Below, piece by piece: positions 29,272-38,212 of a stretch of DNA of 64,000 bases. The position numbers were made by a program, and so were the translations under genes. Origin of the DNA: an uncultured Pelagibacteraceae bacterium (GTDB lineage Bacteria > Pseudomonadota > Alphaproteobacteria > Pelagibacterales > Pelagibacteraceae). Numbering within the stretch: position 1 is the stretch's first letter; each line of letters opens with the position of its first letter. The stretch lies in assembly GCA_902634885.1 (NCBI GenBank), contig CACPLR010000001.1, positions 98,394 through 162,393 on the forward strand, written 5' to 3'. The notes under the pieces were generated by a model, which saw only the letters and a list, made by a program, of their open reading frames with translations, was not told the DNA's origin and did not search any database.

Positions 29272-30069
29272 ATGAGCAAAAAGTTTAATTATAAAATTTA
29301 CTTCAATTTTCTTAATATTTTAGCAAAACAACTGACAAGATTTTATTATTCAAAACTCGATAAGCCTTTTAAAATTAGCAATAAATTAAAAGGAAAAGGC
29401 TATGATCCGGTAACAACTTCAGACAAAGCTTTCGAACGATTCATTAGAAAAAAAATATTAGAAAGGTTTCCTGATCATCAAATTATTGGCGAAGAATATG
29501 GATTAAAAAAAACTAAAAGTGATTTCTCTTGGGTAATCGATCCAATTGATGGAACGAGATCTTTTGTAACCGGTAATCCAACTTGGAGTAATTTAATATC
29601 TTTAAATTATAAAGGAAATCCTATGATAGGCCTTGCAAATTTTCCTAAACTTAAAAAATATTATTTAAATAAAGACGAAAAAAATTCATATTTATTTGAA
29701 AATGGAAAAAAAACTAAATTAAATGTTAATTCAAAAGTATCTATTAAAAATGCAAAGATTGCAGCTGCATTTCACGGTTATTTATCATTTAGTAAACAAA
29801 AAAAAATTCAAAAATTTATAAAGATAGTAAATTTTCCTTGTTTTGATGCTTTAACTTATGCTCAGTTAGCAGAGGGAAGACTGGATATAGTAGTTCAATG
29901 TGCGAACAAAATATGGGATGTACATGCAATCATACCTATAATTAGTGCTGCTGGTGGAACACTTACTACATGGAAAAATGAAAATGGCAAACTTGCTGGA
30001 AATATTTTAGCATCGAGCAATAAATTAAATCATAAAAAAATATTAAAATTGCTTAAGCCAGCTACATGA
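29272..30069 (+). CDS. hisN: Inositol monophosphatase-family phosphatase, probably histidinol-phosphatase
   Basis: A 265-residue Mg-dependent phosphatase. The metal site is seen in IIGEEYG, DPIDGTRSFVTG and the late WDVHAIIPIISAAGG. The DGTRSFVTGNPTW form of the motif matches alphaproteobacterial HisN, which removes phosphate from histidinol phosphate. Other family members (inositol phosphatase, CysQ) are possible but fit less well. It overlaps the amidotransferase gene by 4 bases (ATGA). Confidence 0.84.
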   Translation: MSKKFNYKIYFNFLNILAKQLTRFYYSKLDKPFKISNKLKGKGYDPVTTSDKAFERFIRKKILERFPDHQIIGEEYGLKKTKSDFSWVIDPIDGTRSFVTGNPTWSNLISLNYKGNPMIGLANFPKLKKYYLNKDEKNSYLFENGKKTKLNVNSKVSIKNAKIAAAFHGYLSFSKQKKIQKFIKIVNFPCFDALTYAQLAEGRLDIVVQCANKIWDVHAIIPIISAAGGTLTTWKNENGKLAGNILASSNKLNHKKILKLLKPAT

Positions 30070-30788
30070 AAAACATAATTGTACTTCAACATATTAAAAT
30101 AGAAGACCCAGGATATATTAAAGATCTAATGATAAGTGATGGAATAAATTTAACTACAATAGAATTAGATGAAGGTGAAAAAATTCCAAATGATTTAAAT
30201 AAATTTGATGCAATGTTTTGTATGGGTGGACCTATGGACACATGGATGGAAGATGAATATTCTTGGCTTATTGAAGAAAAAAAAAAAATTAAAGAATTTG
30301 TTATTGATTTAAAAAAACCTTATTTAGGTTTTTGTTTAGGCTGCCAACTTCTTGGTGAAGTCATTGGAGGGAAAGTTGTAAAATCATCAAAACCTGAAAT
30401 TGGAATGTTGGATATTGGTTTTTTAGAAAATAAAAAAAAAGATCAGTTATTTAGTAATTTCCCTGATAAAATCAAATCACTACAGTGGCATTCTTATGAA
30501 GTTCAAGATTTAGAACATATACAATCTGTTACTCTAATAGCTTCATCACCTGAAACAAAATATCAAATTTTTAAATTTCATGAACACGCATACGGAATTC
30601 AATTTCATATTGAAATCAAAGATACTACAGTAAGTGATTGGGGGTGTGTGCCCGAATATAAATCTGCTCTTGAAAGTCAGTTAGGAAAAGGTGCACTTGA
30701 GAAATTTGATATTGATGCTAAAATGAATATGTCCTCAATGAATAAATATTCAACAATTCTTTATAACAATTTTAAGAAATTAATCTGA
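30066..30788 (+). CDS. Class I glutamine amidotransferase-like protein
   Basis: A 240-residue stand-alone amidotransferase domain. The nucleophile cysteine is in LGFCLGCQLLGE (about residue 93) and the catalytic His-x-Glu is in YGIQFHIEI. Stand-alone members of this GMP-synthase-like group include gamma-glutamyl hydrolases and unknown enzymes. The substrate is unknown. It overlaps hisN by 4 bases. Confidence 0.85.
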   Translation: MKNIIVLQHIKIEDPGYIKDLMISDGINLTTIELDEGEKIPNDLNKFDAMFCMGGPMDTWMEDEYSWLIEEKKKIKEFVIDLKKPYLGFCLGCQLLGEVIGGKVVKSSKPEIGMLDIGFLENKKKDQLFSNFPDKIKSLQWHSYEVQDLEHIQSVTLIASSPETKYQIFKFHEHAYGIQFHIEIKDTTVSDWGCVPEYKSALESQLGKGALEKFDIDAKMNMSSMNKYSTILYNNFKKLI

Positions 30789-30849
30789 GAATTTCCTTTT
30801 TTTTAACATTTTATTGAGTTAGTTTTTTAAGCATAATCAAGGAGGTAAT

Positions 30850-31242
30850 ATGGCAATATTTAACATGATAGAGGAAAGTGAAGCCAAAGGAAAAGTAAAA
30901 GAAATATTTGAGGACATTAAACAAAAAAGAAACATAAAATTTGTAAACAATTTTTGGAAAATGTTAGCTAATGAGCCAGAAACTTTAGAGAGAACTTGGA
31001 ATTCATTGCAGCAAGTAATGAAAAAAGGTGCTCTAGATGAGATGACAAAAGAATTAATTTATATTGCTGTTTCAATTACAAATAGCTGTGAGTATTGCAT
31101 AAAATCTCATAGTTCTGCTGCAATTAAGAAAGGAGCATCAAAAGATATGCTTGCTGAACTTAACGCGGTAGTTGGTATGGCAAATGAAACAAATAAATTG
31201 GTTGAGTCATACCAAGTTAAAGTAGACGAAATTTATGAATGA
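30850..31242 (+). CDS. Carboxymuconolactone decarboxylase/AhpD-family protein
   Basis: A 130-residue helical protein with the AhpD-type CxxC-x2-3-H motif in SCEYCIKSHSSAA. This redox-active pair is typical of peroxidase-like members rather than of true decarboxylases. A strong AAGGAGG precedes the ATG. It overlaps the following DUF924 gene by 8 bases. It is probably an antioxidant enzyme, by family inference. Confidence 0.86.
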   Translation: MAIFNMIEESEAKGKVKEIFEDIKQKRNIKFVNNFWKMLANEPETLERTWNSLQQVMKKGALDEMTKELIYIAVSITNSCEYCIKSHSSAAIKKGASKDMLAELNAVVGMANETNKLVESYQVKVDEIYE

Positions 31243-31795
31243 TAGAGCTCAAGCAATCCTAGACTTCTGGTTTGATGACCTAATAGTTGAAAAAAGGTTT
31301 AAAAAAGACGAAAAATTTGATCAGTTAATTAGAGAAAAATTTGGAGAAGACCACAATAAAGCTACTTCAAATGAATATGATTATTGGCAAGATGAGCCGT
31401 TAACTTGTTTAGCATTAATTATTTTATTAGATCAGTTTTCCAGAAACCTTTATAGAAATGATAAAAAGTCTTTTGAATACGATTTTAAAGCAAGATTAAT
31501 TGTAAATGATGCTGTTTATAATGGATATCTTGATCAAATGGATGAATATCAAAGATTTTTTATGTTACTTCCATATATTCATAGTGAAGAAATTATTGAT
31601 CACGATAGAGCATATAAGTTATTAACAAATTATCTATCAAATCATCCAAATTTTTTAGAAATAAAAAAATTTTGGAAAGATCATACAGCAGTAATTAAAA
31701 GATTTCATAGATATCCTCACAGAAATAAAATGTTAGGAAGAAGATCAACAGCAGAAGAAATTGAGTTTTTAGATCAACCCAACTCTTCATGGTAA
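31235..31795 (+). CDS. DUF924-family protein
   Basis: A 186-residue all-helical protein. The start AILDFWFDD, the LALIILLDQFSRNLYR segment and the late FHRYPHRNKMLGR are diagnostic for DUF924. The family has a TPR-like fold and no proven function. It ends directly against the convergent SMR-like gene with no intervening base. Confidence 0.88.
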   Translation: MNDRAQAILDFWFDDLIVEKRFKKDEKFDQLIREKFGEDHNKATSNEYDYWQDEPLTCLALIILLDQFSRNLYRNDKKSFEYDFKARLIVNDAVYNGYLDQMDEYQRFFMLLPYIHSEEIIDHDRAYKLLTNYLSNHPNFLEIKKFWKDHTAVIKRFHRYPHRNKMLGRRSTAEEIEFLDQPNSSW

Positions 31796-32131
31796 CTATT
31801 TTGTGTTACCTAATAGATTTACAATTAAAACACCTGTAATTATTAAAAATAAACCAAGGATGGTTGTAAAATTAGGAATTTGATTAAATTTTAAAACTCC
31901 TACTACACTTGTGGCTATAATACACAAACCTGCAAATGATGCGTAAGTAACTCCAACAGAAATTGATTTCATTACAAGTGAAAGTGTAAACATACAGGCA
32001 ACAATTGTAATTGCAGTTAAAATACTTGGAATTAATAGAGTAAAACCTTGAGCGTTTTTTGCAAAAGCATTAGACGCTGTTCCTAAAATTACAGCAACAA
32101 TTAAATATACATATGCATTTAAATTACTCAT
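31796..32131 (-). CDS. SMR-family (EmrE-like) small membrane protein lacking the key glutamate
   Basis: A 111-residue, four-helix protein whose layout follows small multidrug resistance transporters. Residues such as the K and GF after helix 1 and the C-terminal GVLIVNLL align with EmrE without gaps. At the position of EmrE Glu14, which carries the proton and drug, there is a glycine. The conserved YAIWSG has become YASFAG. It may therefore transport by another mechanism or have another role. It overlaps the upstream isomerase gene by 8 bases. Confidence 0.78.
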   Translation of the reverse strand: MSNLNAYVYLIVAVILGTASNAFAKNAQGFTLLIPSILTAITIVACMFTLSLVMKSISVGVTYASFAGLCIIATSVVGVLKFNQIPNFTTILGLFLIITGVLIVNLLGNTK

Positions 32132-32720
32132 TATTTTTTAACCAATTTATTGCATCTTCCATTCTATCATCTCCCCAAAATATTTCATTACCCACAACAA
32201 AAGAAGGACTACCAAATATTTTATGTGATCTTGCACTTTCAGTGTTTTCTAAATATTTATTTTCTATTTCTTGAGAATTTGCATTATTTACAATTTTTTC
32301 TTTATCCAAACTAAGCTCATTACATATCTCAGAAATATTTGGCTCTGTAGCTGGTTCTTTTCCGTCTTGGAACCATCTCTTGTAAGTCAATCTTACATAA
32401 TCTACTCCCCAGCCTTCCTTTAATCCTAATATTGCAAGTTTATTTGCTAAATCAAATTCACTTAATGGGTAAGGCACAGGAGTTTTTGCAAAAAAACCAT
32501 AACCTTTAGCTCTTCTCTCTATATCTCTCCACATATAATCAACTTTATTTTGTTTGTCTTTTGGAAAAGGTATGTTGTTCATTTCCTTCATTATTGCTCT
32601 CACACTAAATGGAACCCAATTAAATTTTACATTTAATTTTTTTTCAACATCTAATATCCTAGCAACTGTCAGATATGTATAAGTACTTCCAATTGAAAAA
32701 TAAAAATCAACTTTTTCCAT
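32124..32720 (-). CDS. 2-hydroxychromene-2-carboxylate isomerase-like DsbA-fold protein
   Basis: A 198-residue thioredoxin-fold protein of the glutathione S-transferase kappa/HCCA isomerase group. The N-terminal FYFSIGSTYTYL holds the catalytic serine position used by HCCA isomerase to bind glutathione, and the C-terminal segment FGSPSFVVGNEIFWGDDRM is typical. The real substrate is unknown. It is 16 bases downstream of the DUF2798-like gene. Confidence 0.85.
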   Translation of the reverse strand: MEKVDFYFSIGSTYTYLTVARILDVEKKLNVKFNWVPFSVRAIMKEMNNIPFPKDKQNKVDYMWRDIERRAKGYGFFAKTPVPYPLSEFDLANKLAILGLKEGWGVDYVRLTYKRWFQDGKEPATEPNISEICNELSLDKEKIVNNANSQEIENKYLENTESARSHKIFGSPSFVVGNEIFWGDDRMEDAINWLKNNE

Positions 32721-32736
32721 TACTTATATTAACCTA

Positions 32737-32958
32737 TTATTTTGTGATTTTATCTACAATTTTTTTTACTAAAGGAGCAACAATTGAGGTTGCTATCATT
32801 GCAACTGGAAAACTCACAGACCATGCAGTTATAAATCTATTAAAATAATCTTTGTCAAAGCCAGTGTTAATATAGGTTATTAGGAGAGTCATCATGAAAC
32901 TCATCCCACATCCCATTAAAACTATAAATAATAGGTTTGAGTATTTTTTTGAAAACAA
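32737..32958 (-). CDS. DUF2798-like small membrane protein
   Basis: A 73-residue protein with two hydrophobic segments (about residues 8-28 and 41-64). The spacing of FNRFITAWSVSFPVAMIATSIVAP-type residues fits DUF2798. Its function is unknown. It lies 25 bases after the NTF2-like gene on the same strand. Confidence 0.72.
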   Translation of the reverse strand: MFSKKYSNLLFIVLMGCGMSFMMTLLITYINTGFDKDYFNRFITAWSVSFPVAMIATSIVAPLVKKIVDKITK

Positions 32959-32983
32959 AATTTAAATTCTAACTTTAAATATT

Positions 32984-33304
32984 TTATTTGTTCATCGGGG
33001 TTGCACCAGTTTCAAGTGCAAATACTTTGCCATCTTTAAATTTAAAAACAGCCATTACTGCTTCTTTATTTCCATCATTAAATGTAACAAATGCGTGTTC
33101 AACACCAATTTCATCATTTTCATAAATAACTCTAACTTTATCTCTATTGATATCTCCACTCATTGCCCATTTTACTACATCGTCTTTTTTTAAAACAGTT
33201 CCTGATTTATGCATCGTAAACGTATAATCGTCATGAATTATATCTCTTAATGCTGCCTCATCTTTACTCTCCATGGCTTTATTGTATTTAGCTAAAATTG
33301 ACAT
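32984..33304 (-). CDS. NTF2/SnoaL-fold small protein
   Basis: A 106-residue protein with the cone-shaped NTF2-like pattern: an N-terminal helix (YNKAMESKDEAALRDIIHDDYTF), then alternating strands ending in FKDGKVFALETG. Family members range from isomerases to stress proteins; no catalytic residue assignment is safe. A clear AGGAG precedes its ATG. It is the eighth gene of the small-protein operon starting at 35788. Confidence 0.75.
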   Translation of the reverse strand: MSILAKYNKAMESKDEAALRDIIHDDYTFTMHKSGTVLKKDDVVKWAMSGDINRDKVRVIYENDEIGVEHAFVTFNDGNKEAVMAVFKFKDGKVFALETGATPMNK

Positions 33305-33323
33305 TTTTATTCTCCTTTATTTT

Positions 33324-33647
33324 TTATTTTCCTGGTTTAACAACACTATTAGCTGCATTAGCTGCATTCGTAAATGCTTTGTTATAATCAATTACCTCAT
33401 GGACCATTAAATCTTCCATTAGGCCAGAATTTTTAAAAGCTATTTTTAAGGCAACAGCTTGTTCATATTCTCCTTCCACGCAAGAAATTACATCAAATCT
33501 ACCTCTTACCCACTCGTAAGAAATAAGTTTTAAACCAGCGGCCTCTGTTGCCTTTTTTGTAGAAGCGAATCTGTCTGCAGTTGGTTCATTCTGCATTCTC
33601 TTCATTAACTCTCCACTTATTTTACCTATTAAATAAAATTTTGCCAT
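33324..33647 (-). CDS. GYD-domain-like small protein
   Basis: A 107-residue protein resembling GYD-domain proteins (dimeric alpha/beta barrel). Typical are KATEAAGLKLISYEWVRGRFDVISCVEG and the VALKIAFKNSG helix. The function is unknown. It starts just after the DUF1330 stop; an AGGAG overlaps that junction. It is part of the small-protein operon. Confidence 0.75.
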   Translation of the reverse strand: MAKFYLIGKISGELMKRMQNEPTADRFASTKKATEAAGLKLISYEWVRGRFDVISCVEGEYEQAVALKIAFKNSGLMEDLMVHEVIDYNKAFTNAANAANSVVKPGK

Positions 33648-33935
33648 TTATTCTCCTTTAATTATTATTCCATTTGATAAAGCGTTATCTAGACGGATTT
33701 TTTTTATTGGTTTGTATTCTTCAGATTTATACCACTCTTGAGCTTTCTCATAACTAGGAAATTTGATTACTATTGTTCTTGGGTGCTCCCAATTTCCCTC
33801 TATTAATTCAAAATCTCCACCTCTTACAATATATTCTGCCCCAAATTTCTCAGCGATTGGTTTTACTTTTTCAATATATTCTTTGTAATTATCAGGATTT
33901 GTAATTTTAATATTAAAAATTACGTAACCAGTCAT
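33648..33935 (-). CDS. DUF1330-family protein
   Basis: A 95-residue protein starting at MTGYVIFNIKI; an upstream in-frame ATG (33950) adds only five residues and is less likely. The AEKFGAEYIVRGGDFELIEGNW and PSYEKAQEWYKSEEYKPIKKIR segments are diagnostic for DUF1330, a ferredoxin-like dimeric barrel family without a firm function. It is part of the small-protein operon. Confidence 0.85.
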   Translation of the reverse strand: MTGYVIFNIKITNPDNYKEYIEKVKPIAEKFGAEYIVRGGDFELIEGNWEHPRTIVIKFPSYEKAQEWYKSEEYKPIKKIRLDNALSNGIIIKGE

Positions 33936-33981
33936 TATCTGAAATTTCAATATGATGGATTAACAATTTCAATATTTTTTT

Positions 33982-34272
33982 TTACAGATCCACTTTAGAT
34001 AAATCATACAACTGAGCATTCTCTACACATTCCGCATAGATAGCTTTTGCTGTAGGATTTTTTCCCGTTACAAAATCTTTCATTCCTTCTTCATTATGAA
34101 CAGAAACTTTAAATAACATACCACTTTTATCTGGTATCATAGCTCCAACAGTTTTTTCTGGATATGCAACACTTTTTCTAACACCCATACCTTCATCTGA
34201 TTGCATCCATCCCATGAAAGTATCTAATTTACCTTCTTTTATTTTAAGATGTACTAACATTTCCTTTTCCAT
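33982..34272 (-). CDS. Small protein, possible dimeric alpha/beta-barrel fold
   Basis: A 96-residue protein that I do not recognise with confidence. It begins MLVHLKIKEGKLDTFMGWM-like after four residues and has the strand-helix-strand pattern of the antibiotic-biosynthesis-monooxygenase-like fold. A very strong AAGGAGG lies before the ATG. No cofactor or catalytic motif is visible. Its place between similar proteins suggests a related role. Confidence 0.7.
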   Translation of the reverse strand: MEKEMLVHLKIKEGKLDTFMGWMQSDEGMGVRKSVAYPEKTVGAMIPDKSGMLFKVSVHNEEGMKDFVTGKNPTAKAIYAECVENAQLYDLSKVDL

Positions 34273-34296
34273 TTATAGCCTCCTTTTTTTGTTAAT

Positions 34297-34566
34297 TTAA
34301 TCTGAGCAAATGCTCATTACTGTAGTCTCTTGTTTATGGCCAGATTTCTCAATTACTTTTGCATTCTCTGTATTCTGCATAAATTTTTGCATAGTGTCTG
34401 ATGCTGGTGTTTCCATTACAATATGTACCTTATTTGGATTTTCTAATTCATGACCAACGTAAATAGTTTTGATTCCTGCCGCTTCTCTTGGACCAGAATG
34501 TTCATCAAACATTTTTTTCCAATGAGTCCAGTCTTTTACCTCAAAATTTCCAACCACTTTTACCAT
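34297..34566 (-). CDS. Small ferredoxin-like-fold protein
   Basis: An 89-residue protein starting at MVKVVGNFEVKDW; an in-frame ATG 30 bases upstream was rejected because GGGGAGAG sits at the right distance from 34566. The VKDWTHWKKMFDEHSGPREAAGI and VHIVMETPASDTMQKFM segments suggest a dimeric alpha/beta barrel. The function is unknown. It is part of the small-protein operon. Confidence 0.72.
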   Translation of the reverse strand: MVKVVGNFEVKDWTHWKKMFDEHSGPREAAGIKTIYVGHELENPNKVHIVMETPASDTMQKFMQNTENAKVIEKSGHKQETTVMSICSD

Positions 34567-34603
34567 TTTACTCTCCCCACACACCACCAAAATCAATTGT
34601 TGC

Positions 34604-34987
34604 TTATTTCTTCATTGCATTGAACATGCTAAGCGTATCATCAAAGGTCATCATAACTTTAGTTTTTCCTTCATCGCTAACTTCAAAATAATGACCAAAC
34701 ATAGTATCCATGTTGTCAGCTGTCGCATGTACTCTAACAAATACTTTATTTCCTTCACTGATCATGTCTAAAATTTTTAAATGAAAATTTGGCCATGTAG
34801 CTGGAATTTTTGACATCGCACCCATCATAGCTTGTTTACCTTTGTGAACTCCTGACAATGGATGGACACCTTCTTTACCAGGAAATGTCCATACAATATT
34901 GTCATCGATCATCTCATTAAAAAAAGTTTCCATATCTCCTTTACTAAAAAGCTCGTATGCTTTTCTCGTTTGCTCTTTTACGTCCAT
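34604..34987 (-). CDS. NTF2/SnoaL-fold protein (ketosteroid-isomerase-like)
   Basis: A 127-residue SnoaL-like protein. The start TRKAYELFSKGDMETFFNEM, the WTFPGKEGVHPLSGVHKGK segment and the FMMTFDDTLSMFN-like C-terminal strand fit the family. Related proteins act on polyketide or steroid-like compounds or bind small hydrophobic ligands. No acid/base pair can be named safely. AAAGGA precedes the ATG. It is the third gene of the small-protein operon. Confidence 0.8.
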   Translation of the reverse strand: MDVKEQTRKAYELFSKGDMETFFNEMIDDNIVWTFPGKEGVHPLSGVHKGKQAMMGAMSKIPATWPNFHLKILDMISEGNKVFVRVHATADNMDTMFGHYFEVSDEGKTKVMMTFDDTLSMFNAMKK

Positions 34988-35016
34988 AAAATATTCCTTT
35001 CGAAGTTAATTATTTA

Positions 35017-35493
35017 TTAATAAGTATATTCTCCACTCATCTGATTCATTGAGTGAGCCATTCCAGCTTTACCTTTAAGATTTTGTCTACTTGAAAATCC
35101 TGTACCTGAAATATTTTCATATTTACCAGTTCCACCAATAATAACAAAATCTCCAGAGCCACCAACGCCGCCAGTTCCTTTACCTTTATAATTTATAAAT
35201 ACTTTTTCCCCGTCATTTAGATAAAATGTGCACATTCCTGTTTCATCATCAAATTTACCTGCAGTTAAAGTAAGCCCTCCAATGCAATGCATGGTAGATT
35301 TATCAAATATACTTCCATCTTCTTTGTCTGAAAGTCCAGCATTACCATCATAAGTTATACTCATATTGCCATTACCAGCATTCATAACATTTACTTCCCA
35401 TGAACCCATTCCACTTGCATTAAACTTTCCGGTCTCTGCTAACAAGTTAGAGGTAAATAGTGTAAAAAAAGTTAATATTATTATTTTTTTCAT
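35017..35493 (-). CDS. Secreted small protein of unknown function
   Basis: A 158-residue protein beginning MKKIIILTFFTLFTSNLLAE, a clear Sec signal peptide with cleavage near residue 20. An upstream in-frame ATG (35556) was rejected: AAGGAG sits correctly before 35493, overlapping the stop of the previous gene. The mature part is glycine-rich with predicted beta-strands (GTGGVGGSGDFVIIGGTGKYENISGTG) and two cysteines. That segment resembles allene-oxide-cyclase-like or DUF3224-like barrels, but only weakly. It is the only exported product of the operon. Confidence 0.75.
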   Translation of the reverse strand: MKKIIILTFFTLFTSNLLAETGKFNASGMGSWEVNVMNAGNGNMSITYDGNAGLSDKEDGSIFDKSTMHCIGGLTLTAGKFDDETGMCTFYLNDGEKVFINYKGKGTGGVGGSGDFVIIGGTGKYENISGTGFSSRQNLKGKAGMAHSMNQMSGEYTY

Positions 35494-35503
35494 AGTTTTC
35501 TCC

Positions 35504-35788
35504 TTACATTTTTGCAAAATCCATTGTTTGTGAACATTCCTCAGAGACTGTATCAAAAAAATTATTCATATCTCCAAGTTGATCAATAATTGCTTGTGGA
35601 CTTTCGGCTTGCCACTTACAAAATACCTTCATCGAGTCGCCTGCACCCATCATTGTCATATGACATACAGCCTTTTCTCCAGTTACTCCTTTTTTTAAAT
35701 CCTCAGGGGATGTTGAACTTACAACTTCATGAAATTTTTTTTTCATCTCCTCAGACTTAAATATATGCGTTGCTAAATAGTCTTTCAT
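35504..35788 (-). CDS. Small protein of unknown function, first gene of the small-protein operon
   Basis: A 94-residue soluble protein with three cysteines (AVCHMTMM, VFCKWQAES, EECSQTM). It has an alternating helix/strand pattern like small ferredoxin-fold proteins. I do not recognise the family. AAGGAGG before the ATG is one of the strongest ribosome sites in the window. It is the first of at least eight genes read leftwards. Confidence 0.7.
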   Translation of the reverse strand: MKDYLATHIFKSEEMKKKFHEVVSSTSPEDLKKGVTGEKAVCHMTMMGAGDSMKVFCKWQAESPQAIIDQLGDMNNFFDTVSEECSQTMDFAKM

Positions 35789-35864
35789 TATAACCCTCCT
35801 TAAGAGCTTAATTAATTACAAAGAAAAATTGTAAACTTTATATTACAATACTGGTATGTGATTT

Positions 35865-36866
35865 TTAGATCCAACTAGGAGTAGGTAGGCCTTTTTCTTG
35901 TAAAAATTTTTTATTAAACATCTTTGAGTTGTATTTATCTGATTTGTCGCAGAGAATTGTTACAATAGTTTTTCCTGGACCAATTAACTTACCAAGTCTA
36001 ATTGCTCCAGCAATATTTACACCACAACTAGTGCCTAAGCTTAATCCCTCTTCTTTTATTAGATTATAAAGCAAAGGCAAAGACTCGTGGTCATCAATTG
36101 AAAATGCTCCATCTATTTTTGCTTCAGCAAAATTTGCTGTTACTCTACTGGACCCAATACCTTCAGTTATTGAACCACCTTCGGATTTTAATTCACCATT
36201 TTCAATGAAATTGTATAAGGCAGAACCTGCTGGATCAGATAAATATATTTTTATATCTTTGTTTTTTTCTTTTAAATAACTACTTATCCCTCCAATCGTT
36301 CCACCTGTGCCTGATGCACAAACAAATCCATCTACCTTACCTTCTGTTTGATCCCATATTTCAGGTCCAGTTGTTTCATAATGACCTCTAGCATTTGCAG
36401 TATTGTCAAATTGGTTTGCCCAGACGACTCCGTAATTATTTGAGTTTTTTAATTCTTCTGCAAGTCTACCTGCAACTTTTACATAATTGCCATCATCACT
36501 GTAAGGTTTTGGTGGTACTAACCTTAAATCTGCACCGATATTTATTAAAGTATCTTTTTTTTCTTGTGTTTGATTATCGTTCATTACAATTGTTGTTTTA
36601 TAACCTAAAGAATTTCCTAGAAGACATAAACCTATACCAGTATTACCTGCTGTTCCTTCAACAATCATTCCACCTTTTGAAATTAATTTTTTTTCTTCAG
36701 CATCTTTTATAAGTGCCAAAGCCGCTCTGTCTTTTACAGATCCCCCCGGATTTAAATATTCTGCTTTTCCATAAATATTACATCCAGTTATCTCTGAGGC
36801 TGCTTTTAATTTTATTAAGGGAGTATTACCAATTGACTGTAAAAAATTATCTTTGATATTAACCAT
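35865..36866 (-). CDS. cysK: Cysteine synthase A
   Basis: PLP enzyme that makes cysteine from O-acetylserine and sulfide. It has 333 residues from [13 protein letters not shown]; an ATG 21 bases upstream would only extend the overlap with cysE. Seen are the PLP lysine in [12 protein letters not shown], the phosphate loop [10 protein letters not shown] and [13 protein letters not shown], plus [12 protein letters not shown]. It overlaps cysE by 8 bases, which fits their known pairing in one complex. SAR11 strains depend on reduced sulfur, so sulfide capture here is consistent. Confidence 0.92.
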   Translation of the reverse strand: MVNIKDNFLQSIGNTPLIKLKAASEITGCNIYGKAEYLNPGGSVKDRAALALIKDAEEKKLISKGGMIVEGTAGNTGIGLCLLGNSLGYKTTIVMNDNQTQEKKDTLINIGADLRLVPPKPYSDDGNYVKVAGRLAEELKNSNNYGVVWANQFDNTANARGHYETTGPEIWDQTEGKVDGFVCASGTGGTIGGISSYLKEKNKDIKIYLSDPAGSALYNFIENGELKSEGGSITEGIGSSRVTANFAEAKIDGAFSIDDHESLPLLYNLIKEEGLSLGTSCGVNIAGAIRLGKLIGPGKTIVTILCDKSDKYNSKMFNKKFLQEKGLPTPSWI

Positions 36867-37440
36867 TGTTATTTTCTGAATTGTCATTTTCTACAGCATA
36901 AGGTTTAAATTCTTCTGTAGCAGTTCCAACATTCTTTGCTGGTATTCCTATCATCACAGCATTTTCCTCAACATTTTTTGTTACAACAGCATTTGCTCCA
37001 ATTTTTGAATTTTTTCCTACTACTACAGGACCTAATATTTGTGCACCAGATCCAACGACTACATTATCCATTAAGGTAGGATGTCTTTTTATATTTCTTT
37101 GATTATTAGAATTAATACTTGGAGATATACCTCCTAAAGTAACCATATGATATATTGTGACATTATCACCAATTTCAGACGTTTCACCTATTACAACTCC
37201 CATCCCATGATCTATAAATAAATTTTTACCAATCTTTGCACCAGGATGAATTTCAATACCTGTTAGGAATCTTGAAAACTGCGAAATAATTCTCGCAATT
37301 AAATCAAATTTAGCTACTGAAAAAAAATGAGCCAATCTATGAAAAAACACAGCTTTAACACCTGGATAAGTCAATATCAAACTTAATTTAGACTTCGCTG
37401 CTGGATCTCTGTCAATAATTGATTGTAAAAAGTCACTCAT
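36859..37440 (-). CDS. cysE: Serine O-acetyltransferase
   Basis: CysE acetylates serine from acetyl-CoA, making the substrate of CysK. The 193-residue short form has an N-terminal helical part ([16 protein letters not shown]) and left-handed beta-helix hexapeptide repeats from about residue 60 ([30 protein letters not shown]). The catalytic histidine lies in DHGMG. The C-terminus does not end in the isoleucine usual for binding CysK. It starts the cysE-cysK operon. Confidence 0.92.
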   Translation of the reverse strand: MSDFLQSIIDRDPAAKSKLSLILTYPGVKAVFFHRLAHFFSVAKFDLIARIISQFSRFLTGIEIHPGAKIGKNLFIDHGMGVVIGETSEIGDNVTIYHMVTLGGISPSINSNNQRNIKRHPTLMDNVVVGSGAQILGPVVVGKNSKIGANAVVTKNVEENAVMIGIPAKNVGTATEEFKPYAVENDNSENNNG

Positions 37441-37551
37441 GAGTATTTCTATATAGTTATTAAAAATTGAATTTAAAGTTGATCAATCTCTTAAAAGTTT
37501 GCTTCATAAATCAATTTTTCATATAATAATTTTATAATAAGGAGAGAAACA

Positions 37552-38211
37552 ATGTTAAAAATAAATAGTATGTGTCCTGATTTTCAGGCTAAAACTACAG
37601 AGGGAGACATCTCTTTTCACGAGTGGTTAGGTGACAGCTGGGGTGTATTATTTTCACATCCAAAAGATTTTACGCCAGTTTGTACTACTGAACTTGGAGC
37701 TCTAGGTTTAATGAAAGATGAGTTCGACAAAAGAAACGTGAAAGTAATAGGTCTTAGTGTAGATGGAGTTGATGACCATAACAAATGGTTAGAAGATATA
37801 AAAGATGTGTCAGGTTCAAAACCAAACTATCCAATAATTGCAGACGAAGATCTTAAAGTTGCTAAATTATTTAATATGTTGGAAGGTGATGCAGGAACAA
37901 CATCAATGGGCAGAACTGCTGTTGATAACGAGACAGTTAGAACTATTTTTGTAATAAGACCTGATAAAAGAATTGGTTTATATCTAACTTATCCAATGGC
38001 AACAGGACGAAACTTTTTGGAAATATTGAGAGCAATAGACTCAATGCAACTAACAGCAAAACATAAAGTAGCTACTCCTGCTAATTGGAAAAAAGGTGAA
38101 GATGTAGTTATTTTACCAGCTGTTAAAGATGAGGAAGCGAAAAAAATATATCCAAATGGATGGGAGACGGTAAAACCATATTTAAGAAAGGTTCCAGATC
38201 CTTCTAAATAA
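37552..38211 (+). CDS. Peroxiredoxin, 1-Cys (Prx6) type
   Basis: A 219-residue peroxiredoxin that reduces peroxides in the cytoplasm. The peroxidatic cysteine is in FTPVCTTELGAL (about residue 44). The C-terminal extension with WKKGEDVVILPAVKDEEAKK is typical of Prx6-type enzymes. A good AAGGAG precedes the ATG. The methyltransferase gene follows after one base. Confidence 0.93.
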   Translation: MLKINSMCPDFQAKTTEGDISFHEWLGDSWGVLFSHPKDFTPVCTTELGALGLMKDEFDKRNVKVIGLSVDGVDDHNKWLEDIKDVSGSKPNYPIIADEDLKVAKLFNMLEGDAGTTSMGRTAVDNETVRTIFVIRPDKRIGLYLTYPMATGRNFLEILRAIDSMQLTAKHKVATPANWKKGEDVVILPAVKDEEAKKIYPNGWETVKPYLRKVPDPSK

Positions 38212-38212
38212 T

